Shown here one piece after another: positions 6,821 to 11,720 of a stretch of 11,720 bases of DNA. The notes below the pieces were generated by a model. It was given only the letters and a program-made list of their open reading frames with translations. It was not told where the DNA came from and did no database searches. The translations under genes and the position numbers were made by a program. This DNA is from Acidimicrobiaceae bacterium (GTDB lineage Bacteria; Actinomycetota; Acidimicrobiia; Acidimicrobiales; Palsa-688). Positions within the stretch are counted from its first letter, which is position 1; each line of letters opens with the position of its first letter. The stretch covers positions 1-11,720 of the forward strand of contig JAUTXM010000044.1 of the NCBI GenBank assembly GCA_030838025.1, given 5' to 3'.

Positions 6821-9800
6821 CTAGCCCTGGACCATCCAGTCCGGTTCCGAGCCCCGAGGCTCAGCCGACTCGTCGCCCGGTGGCGGGGTCCGGTAGCGGA
6901 AGTAGCCCCAGAAGCTGAATGAGAACAGCCCGAAGGCGACGTAGGCGATGATCACGAGCAGCAGGGAATAGTGGCTGGTGTGGCCGACGTACCCGCTGTT
7001 CGGTGTCAGCAGGACTTGAATCAGAGCGAATACCCCGAATCCAAACAGGGCGGCCCAGGCAGACTTGCTCCATTTGATCTCGGTACTCCCATCAAGGAAT
7101 CGCATTGGGAGGAGGTCGACCAGCAGGCTTTCGAGTCCGATGAGGAAAACACCACCTATACACGCTTCCATAATGAGGAGGACAATGCTCGAATGCGGTT
7201 TCGCGGCTGCCGCCGAAATCGGAATGAGCGCCAACCACGCCGCAATAGACAGCAAGAGAAGGATGAGCGAGGTCCCCGAAGCAAGGCGCCCTTCTTGAGT
7301 TTCGTCGATCGTTCGCCGGAAGACGAATACTGCGAGGAGGCCATAGATATATCCGGGTTGCAGGTGTAACAGCCGCGATAAACCCACCGTTACCACTCCG
7401 ACGAGCAAAGTGCCCGGCAGGACCTTGAGCCGGCCCCATTCCCCGACGCGGCGGCGCATGTAGATCACACTCGGAAGAGCGAATCCAATGCCGGTGATGA
7501 TGACGGCCAGGCCCAGGCCCGCAGCAAGCACGAACGTCGAGCGATTGAGGCCGAAGTCCGGGCTGACAGCGGAGTACAGCACCCCACTCACGACGAGCAG
7601 TACGGCAAACAGGACGTACTGCCGGCGCTCGTGGAGGCGGTTCTCCTTCTTCGGCGGGAGCCCGAACCAGCCTCGAACCTCGTTGTAGTTCTCCTCCAGC
7701 GTGCTGTTGAACAGCTCCGACGGGAATGCCAGGAGGGGAATGATCAAAAGAGCAAGAAGAAGATTGAGGCTGGCGCGTTTGGCATTCAGGGAAATTTGGT
7801 CGGGTCGCGGAATCGCGGTCACGAAGGCGCTGCGATGGACGCTGGAATGGGTGACCCTGAAGAGGGTCGACTGCCGGGTCGATTTGCCGGACGAGAGGCA
7901 GGAACTGGTGACCCGATGCTGGCCGGTGCTCGTGTCGCCCGGGATCGAGAGGTTGTCGATTCGAATGTTTCCGTTGCTGTCGGGTGCCCCCGAACCGACC
8001 CGGGAGGAATCGACGAAGAAGTAGACGGTCTTGCAGTCCCGGTAGCCGGAGCCCCGGATGCTGAGCCCGACACCGGCGCGTCCGTTCGAGACGCCATCAG
8101 GTGTGACCGCAATGAGCGGAGACGGTCCAGAAGGGATAGTGGGAGGGGGCGGAGGCGGCTGGGTGGTCGGCGGAACCGTCGTTGTGGTGGTTGGCGGCAG
8201 CGTGGTGTTGACCACCAGTTGGGTGACGACCCTTGCCGGCGCTCGCGTGGTCGCCGTGGTCGTTCTACGGGCTGTCGTCGGCGGGGTCCGGGTGGTGACG
8301 GGCCTACGCGGGGTCGGCGTGGTCGGAGCCAGAGTTGTGGATGACCCGATAGTGGTCGTCGCGGGCGGCCGGGAGGTTGTCGTCGGCGGCCGGGTGGTCG
8401 TGGTGGTCGGGCGCCGGGTGGTCGTGGTGGTCGACCGGGGGCGGGTGGTCGTGGTAGTCGGCCGGGGGCGGGTGGTCGTGGTGGTCGGCTGGGTGGTCGT
8501 GGTGGTCGGCCGGGTGGTCGTGGTGGTCGTGGTTGGGATCGTCGTCGTGGTCGTGGATGTCGTCGTCACGGGGGCGATCGTGGTCGTCGTGGCTGCGACC
8601 GTGGTCGTGGTCGTCGGTAAGGGCCTCACGACCACCGATTCTCCCGAGTCATTGCATCCGGCCGTGGCGGGACCGTTGTTGGAATCGCCGGAGTAGGAGG
8701 CAACCCACCTGTAGGTACCGACGATCGTGGCCGTGAACCGGGCCGAGGAATAGGTGCCGTTGCCGTTGACCGGGGCGGTCGAGGTGGACAACGGGGCGGC
8801 GCAGGTGGTGTCGCCTGGCCCGTACAGGTTGAAGGTGATCAAGCCACTGGGATTGACCCCCCCGCTGAGGGTGGCAGTGTCATGGATCGTCCCTCCCACC
8901 CTCACCGGAGCCGAGGCTGCGGTGGTGAGCGCCGCAGCCGCGAGGCTGACCGTGACCGACTCGCCTTGGGCGTCGCACGCCGCCGCGACCGATGCGTTGT
9001 TGGCATCACCGGAGTAGGAGGCCACCCACTGGTAAGTGCCGGTGGCGAGAGCCGTGAATTCCCCCGAGGAGTAGATGCCATTGCCGTTCACCGCCGAGGT
9101 CGAGACGAACAGCGAGTTGCCGCAGGTGGCGTCACCGGGCCCATAGAGGTTGAAGGTGATCGTGCCGGTCGGATCGACCCCCGCGCTCAGCGTGGCGCTA
9201 TCGCGGATCGAACCCCCAACGACGGTCGGCCCCGAGGCCTGGGTGGAGATCGCCGGGGTGGCCTGACCAACGACGATGCTCTCGTTCGGGTCGCCACACG
9301 CCGTCGTGGAGGCCTCGTTGTTGGCGTCACCGTTGTAGGTGGCGATCCATTGATAGGTACCCGCGGTGGTGGTCGGAAATGGGTCGGACGTGTAGCTCCC
9401 GGGACCGTTGACCGGGGAGGTGGTGGTCGAGGTGAAAATGGGCGTGCCGGCGCAGGTGGCGTTATCCGGCCCGAACAGGGTGAAGACGATCGTCCCCGAT
9501 GCGTTCGCCCCGCCCGACAAGGTGGCGGTGTCGGTGATCGACCCGCCGACGGGCACCGGCCCCGACGCCTCGGTCACGAGCGCGGTGGTGGCCTTGGTGA
9601 CGTCGACGCTCTCACCGGTGGCCCCGCAGGGACTGGCGGCCGCGGCGTTGTTGGCATCGCCGCTGTAGGAGGCGAGCCAGAAATAGGTGCCCGGTGCGGG
9701 GGCAATGAAAGGATCGGACGTGTAGCTGCCGTTGCCGGTGACGGGTGTCGTGGAGATGAACAGTGGTGTCGACGACCCGCAGAACTGCACCAATGTGAAG

Positions 9801-11335
9801 GTGATGGTGCCGGTGGGGTTGACCCCGTTCAGGGTCGCGGTATCACTCACCGGCCCACCCACCGTCACCGGACCCGACGCTGTCGTCGTGAGCGTGGGCG
9901 TGGGGAGGGTCACCGTCACGGATTCGCCGTCGTCATTGCAGCCGGAGGCGGATGGGGCATTGGCGGCGTCGCCGGAGTATGCCGCCACCCAGCGGTACGT
10001 TCCGCTGGCGGTGACGGTGGTGGGGTCCGACAGGTAGTCACCGCTTCCGTTGACCGGAGTAACCGAGGTGACGGCGGGCCCGGTGCACTTGGCGTCGTTC
10101 GGTCCGTACAGGCTGAAGGTGATGGTGCCGGTAGGAGGAACCTGGAAGGCGCCCTCGGTCCCGGGAAACAGGGACGCCGTGTCTCGGGTCGGGTTCGCTT
10201 GGGTCGCGGTCGTGCCCACCGAGGTCGGGAACCTGTTCGCCTGTACCGTCTCGTCGGGGTCGGCGCACGATGTGATCACGGCGGCGTTGTTGCCGTCGCC
10301 GGAGTAGGCGGCCTGCCACCGGTAGGTGCCCTCGATCGCGGTCGTGAAGGGGTCGGAGGTGTAGCTTCCGTCGCCCGCAACCACCGCGCTACTGGTGAAC
10401 AACGGGGATCCGCACGACGTGTCGCCGGGACCGTAGAGGCTGAACACGAGCGTCCCGGTGGGGGCGTTTCCACCGGCCAGCGTGGCGGTGTCGAGGATCT
10501 GGTCCCCGACGAAGAACCCGGTCGACGCCTGCGTGCTGAGGTCCAGGTTCGCAAGATTCGCCACCACCGACTCGTTCGCGTCCTGGCAGCCGGTGGTCTG
10601 CGCAACGTTGTTGACGTCGCCTGAATAGACCGCGACCCAGCGGTACACGCCGCTGGCGGTAGCCGTGAACGGGCCGGACGGGTAAATGATGGGGTTGTAA
10701 CCGTCGACCGGTGTAGTCGACGTGAACAGTGGGGTGCCATTGCAGGCGGCGTCGTCGTAGTAGAGGTTGAAGGTGATGGTTCCCGTGACCGGCGGCGGAG
10801 TCACACCGCCGGTAAACCCCGGAAAGACGCTGGCGGTGTCGGAGATCACGTCACCCACGATTGACGCCGTCGTGCGTACGAATGGGACGGACTGGTCCAC
10901 GATCACCGACTCCTTCGGGTCGTCGCAGGCCGTCGTTACGGCGGCGTTGTTGACGTCACCTTCGTAGGACGCAACCCATCGGTAAGTCCCGGCCGTGGTG
11001 GGCACAAAATTGCCCGACGGATAGGTGCCGTTGCTGCTCACGGTCGTTACGGAGCTGAACACCGGCGTCCCGGTACACGTTGCGTTGTCGGGCCCGTACA
11101 GGGCGAAGCTGATGGAACCCGTCGGGTTGATGCCGTTCTCGAGATCTGCCGTGTCGGAGACCGGGAAACCGAACGCTACCTCAATCGATGCCTGAGTCAT
11201 GAGTGTCGGCGTCGTGAGCGCCTGCGCAGCCCTGCCGCCCGTGACGACAATGGCGGACGCGCCGAGGAGAGCGACCACGATGGCCCGCCTGATCCGTCTC
11301 CTCCGCAGTCCGCCGACTGGTCCCCGTGTCAACAA
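6821..11335 (-). CDS. Large mosaic surface protein: eight Ig-like repeats, Thr/Pro linker, TIG-like domain, polytopic membrane domain
   Basis: A 1504-residue exported protein. Residues 1-39 are a signal peptide: RRRRIRR, a hydrophobic core, and AQA before the cut. Eight Ig-like repeats of 104-114 residues (40-905) resemble bacterial Big_3_5-type domains, with PTGTITFNLYGP and GTYRWVASYSGDANN as consensus strands. A Thr/Pro/Arg linker (906-1072) follows, then a roughly 90-residue TIG-like domain with two Cys (1101, 1146). About nine membrane helices fill 1187-1479, before a short hydrophilic tail. The membrane part contains LLPMRFLDG and SAWAALFGFGVFALIQVLL, resembling actinobacterial FGLLP-motif membrane proteins from memory. 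Its function is unknown; a cell-surface adhesin or sensor is possible. The start is uncertain: no ATG or GTG precedes the signal peptide after the upstream stop, and TTG at 11333-11335 (or 11330-11332) is the best choice, without a clear ribosome site. It lies 71 nt after the hydantoinase gene. Confidence 0.85.
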   Translation of the reverse strand: MLTRGPVGGLRRRRIRRAIVVALLGASAIVVTGGRAAQALTTPTLMTQASIEVAFGFPVSDTADLENGINPTGSISFALYGPDNATCTGTPVFSSVTTVSSNGTYPSGNFVPTTAGTYRWVASYEGDVNNAAVTTACDDPKESVIVDQSVPFVRTTASIVGDVISDTASVFPGFTGGVTPPPVTGTITFNLYYDDAACNGTPLFTSTTPVDGYNPIIYPSGPFTATASGVYRWVAVYSGDVNNVAQTTGCQDANESVVANLANLDLSTQASTGFFVGDQILDTATLAGGNAPTGTLVFSLYGPGDTSCGSPLFTSSAVVAGDGSYTSDPFTTAIEGTYRWQAAYSGDGNNAAVITSCADPDETVQANRFPTSVGTTATQANPTRDTASLFPGTEGAFQVPPTGTITFSLYGPNDAKCTGPAVTSVTPVNGSGDYLSDPTTVTASGTYRWVAAYSGDAANAPSASGCNDDGESVTVTLPTPTLTTTASGPVTVGGPVSDTATLNGVNPTGTITFTLVQFCGSSTPLFISTTPVTGNGSYTSDPFIAPAPGTYFWLASYSGDANNAAAASPCGATGESVDVTKATTALVTEASGPVPVGGSITDTATLSGGANASGTIVFTLFGPDNATCAGTPIFTSTTTSPVNGPGSYTSDPFPTTTAGTYQWIATYNGDANNEASTTACGDPNESIVVGQATPAISTQASGPTVVGGSIRDSATLSAGVDPTGTITFNLYGPGDATCGNSLFVSTSAVNGNGIYSSGEFTALATGTYQWVASYSGDANNASVAAACDAQGESVTVSLAAAALTTAASAPVRVGGTIHDTATLSGGVNPSGLITFNLYGPGDTTCAAPLSTSTAPVNGNGTYSSARFTATIVGTYRWVASYSGDSNNGPATAGCNDSGESVVVRPLPTTTTTVAATTTTIAPVTTTSTTTTTIPTTTTTTTRPTTTTTQPTTTTTRPRPTTTTTRPRSTTTTTRRPTTTTTRPPTTTSRPPATTTIGSSTTLAPTTPTPRRPVTTRTPPTTARRTTTATTRAPARVVTQLVVNTTLPPTTTTTVPPTTQPPPPPPTIPSGPSPLIAVTPDGVSNGRAGVGLSIRGSGYRDCKTVYFFVDSSRVGSGAPDSNGNIRIDNLSIPGDTSTGQHRVTSSCLSSGKSTRQSTLFRVTHSSVHRSAFVTAIPRPDQISLNAKRASLNLLLALLIIPLLAFPSELFNSTLEENYNEVRGWFGLPPKKENRLHERRQYVLFAVLLVVSGVLYSAVSPDFGLNRSTFVLAAGLGLAVIITGIGFALPSVIYMRRRVGEWGRLKVLPGTLLVGVVTVGLSRLLHLQPGYIYGLLAVFVFRRTIDETQEGRLASGTSLILLLLSIAAWLALIPISAAAAKPHSSIVLLIMEACIGGVFLIGLESLLVDLLPMRFLDGSTEIKWSKSAWAALFGFGVFALIQVLLTPNSGYVGHTSHYSLLLVIIAYVAFGLFSFSFWGYFRYRTPPPGDESAEPRGSEPDWMVQG
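8120..8620. repeat. Low-complexity Thr/Pro-coding tract (linker of the surface protein)
   Basis: The coding strand is dominated by ACC/ACG runs interrupted by CCG and CGG codons, giving TTTTT-RP-TTTTT patterns over 167 residues and ending in PPPPPP. On the plus strand it appears as repeated GTGGTCGTGGTCGG-like strings. Such mucin-like segments span the cell wall and are often O-mannosylated in actinobacteria. The tract is in frame and uninterrupted. Near-identical sub-repeats make it a likely site of length change between strains. Confidence 0.9.
8621..11218. repeat. Eight tandem Ig-like domain repeats within the surface protein
   Basis: Unit boundaries in gene order: 11218-10892, 10891-10550, 10549-10232, 10231-9905, 9904-9593, 9592-9263, 9262-8942 and 8941-8621. 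Each codes for a SDTATL-like strand, PTGTITF, a first Cys in an ATC-like context, a GSYTSDPF-like strand, GTYRWVASYSGDANN, a second Cys and ESVTV. Units 2 and 4 carry insertions of several residues after the first strand. Unit 5 has lost the GPxDATC segment but keeps a Cys (QFCGSS). Protein similarity is strong while DNA identity is clearly lower, so the duplications are not recent. Confidence 0.9.
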
Positions 11336-11406
11336 CTCGTCAACGTCGCCGTGAGAGGTTCTGTTCGAAACGCAATCCTCGGTTGATCCCGTGAGGCTAT
11401 CTCGCG
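11336..11406. other. Short gap between hydantoinase and surface-protein genes
   Basis: Seventy-one bases separate the two genes. I see no clear promoter, terminator or ribosome binding site. Without a recognised hairpin here, readthrough from the hydantoinase gene into the surface-protein gene cannot be excluded. Confidence 0.4.
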
Positions 11407-11720
11407 CTACGTCAGATACTGCGACAGCCCCCGCTTCTGGAACTTGCCGTGTCCCTTGCGGCCCAGATACTGGTCGTTGTCGACGATGACCTCGCCGCGG
11501 GAGATCACGGTGGCAGCCTTGCCAGGCACGGTCACACCCTCCCAAGCGGAGTAGTCGATGGCCATGTGGTGTGTCTCCACGCTCAGGGTGTGGCTGGCCG
11601 ACGGATCGTAGACGACGATGTCGGCGTCGCTGCCCGGTGCGATGGCCCCCTTCTTGGGGTAGAGGCCGAACATCCGAGCGGGCGTGACCGAGCACACCTC
11701 GACCCAGCGGTTGAGGCTCA
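11407..11720 (-). CDS. Dihydropyrimidinase / D-hydantoinase, C-terminal part (5' end outside window)
   Basis: The last 103 residues of a cyclic-amidohydrolase that opens 5,6-dihydrouracil, dihydrothymine or hydantoins to N-carbamoyl amino acids, in the cytoplasm. The visible part begins SLNRWVEVCSVTPARMFGLYPKKG and GSDADIVVYDP, the family's closing helix and return to the small beta-sandwich domain. It continues with a HHMAIDYSAWEG-like segment matching the usual HHNVDYNVYEG, and ends with RGEVIVDN and GRKGHGKFQKRG. The metal-binding histidines and carboxylated lysine lie in the unseen N-terminal part, so activity cannot be judged. The TAG stop is at 11407-11409. The gene symbol would be hydA or dht in many genomes; sequence alone does not separate dihydropyrimidinase from hydantoinase. 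The mmsA-type gene further along supports the pyrimidine-catabolic role. Confidence 0.9.
   Translation of the reverse strand, partial: SLNRWVEVCSVTPARMFGLYPKKGAIAPGSDADIVVYDPSASHTLSVETHHMAIDYSAWEGVTVPGKAATVISRGEVIVDNDQYLGRKGHGKFQKRGLSQYLT

Noticed and set aside
8882..10624. 580-residue plus-strand open frame across the Ig-like repeats
   Set aside because: It is the complement of a repeated high-GC coding region, is Gly/Arg-rich without a domain, and is fully overlapped by the minus-strand protein.
8621..11218. Regular repeats about 320 bp apart that could suggest a CRISPR array
   Set aside because: The units are 310-340 bp, diverge at DNA level and are continuous coding sequence for Ig-like domains.
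11336..11695. Open frame extending the surface protein upstream to 1624 residues
   Set aside because: It overlaps the clearly homologous hydantoinase C-terminus in another frame, and the signal peptide begins near 11335.

Overview
This is a GC-rich window in which every supported gene lies on the minus strand. The organism looks like a high-GC actinobacterium, possibly of the Acidimicrobiia. The reasons are GTG/TTG/CTG starts, Thr-rich linkers after export signals, an F420-type luciferase-like oxidoreductase and a membrane domain resembling actinobacterial 'FGLLP' proteins. The lineage is inferred from style, not from a marker gene.

Layout in transcription order, from high to low coordinates. 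(1) 11407-11720: C-terminal end of a dihydropyrimidinase/D-hydantoinase. (2) 6821-11335: a 1504-residue exported protein with a signal peptide, eight Ig-like repeats each holding two cysteines, a 167-residue Thr/Pro linker, a TIG-like domain and about nine membrane helices. (3) 6615-6808: an intergenic segment with a 16-bp-stem hairpin, an 8-nt tandem repeat and a palindrome at the start of the next gene. (4) 5123-6619: CoA-acylating (methyl)malonate-semialdehyde dehydrogenase (mmsA type). (5) 4094-5119: luciferase-like F420/flavin oxidoreductase. (6) 297-4064: a four-gene ABC importer, in the order permease, ATPase, permease, lipoprotein. (7) 1-110: the N-terminus of an Hsp70-like protein, separated by a hairpin.

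Genes 4 to 6 look like one operon. The spacings are 3 nt (mmsA to oxidoreductase), 29 nt, then three successive 4-nt or near-4-nt junctions. Dihydropyrimidinase and malonate-semialdehyde dehydrogenase are early and final steps of reductive pyrimidine breakdown (dihydrouracil/dihydrothymine to beta-alanine/beta-aminoisobutyrate to acetyl-/propionyl-CoA). The importer's binding protein belongs to the NMT1/THI5-like family, which includes pyrimidine binders. My inference is that the window holds a pyrimidine or hydantoin uptake and degradation locus whose oxidoreductase has an undefined step. The large surface protein sits in the middle of this locus without an obvious metabolic role.

The points most worth a second look are the mosaic surface protein, the missing canonical start codon of mmsA, the structured intergenic element, and the unassigned oxidoreductase and importer in a pyrimidine context.
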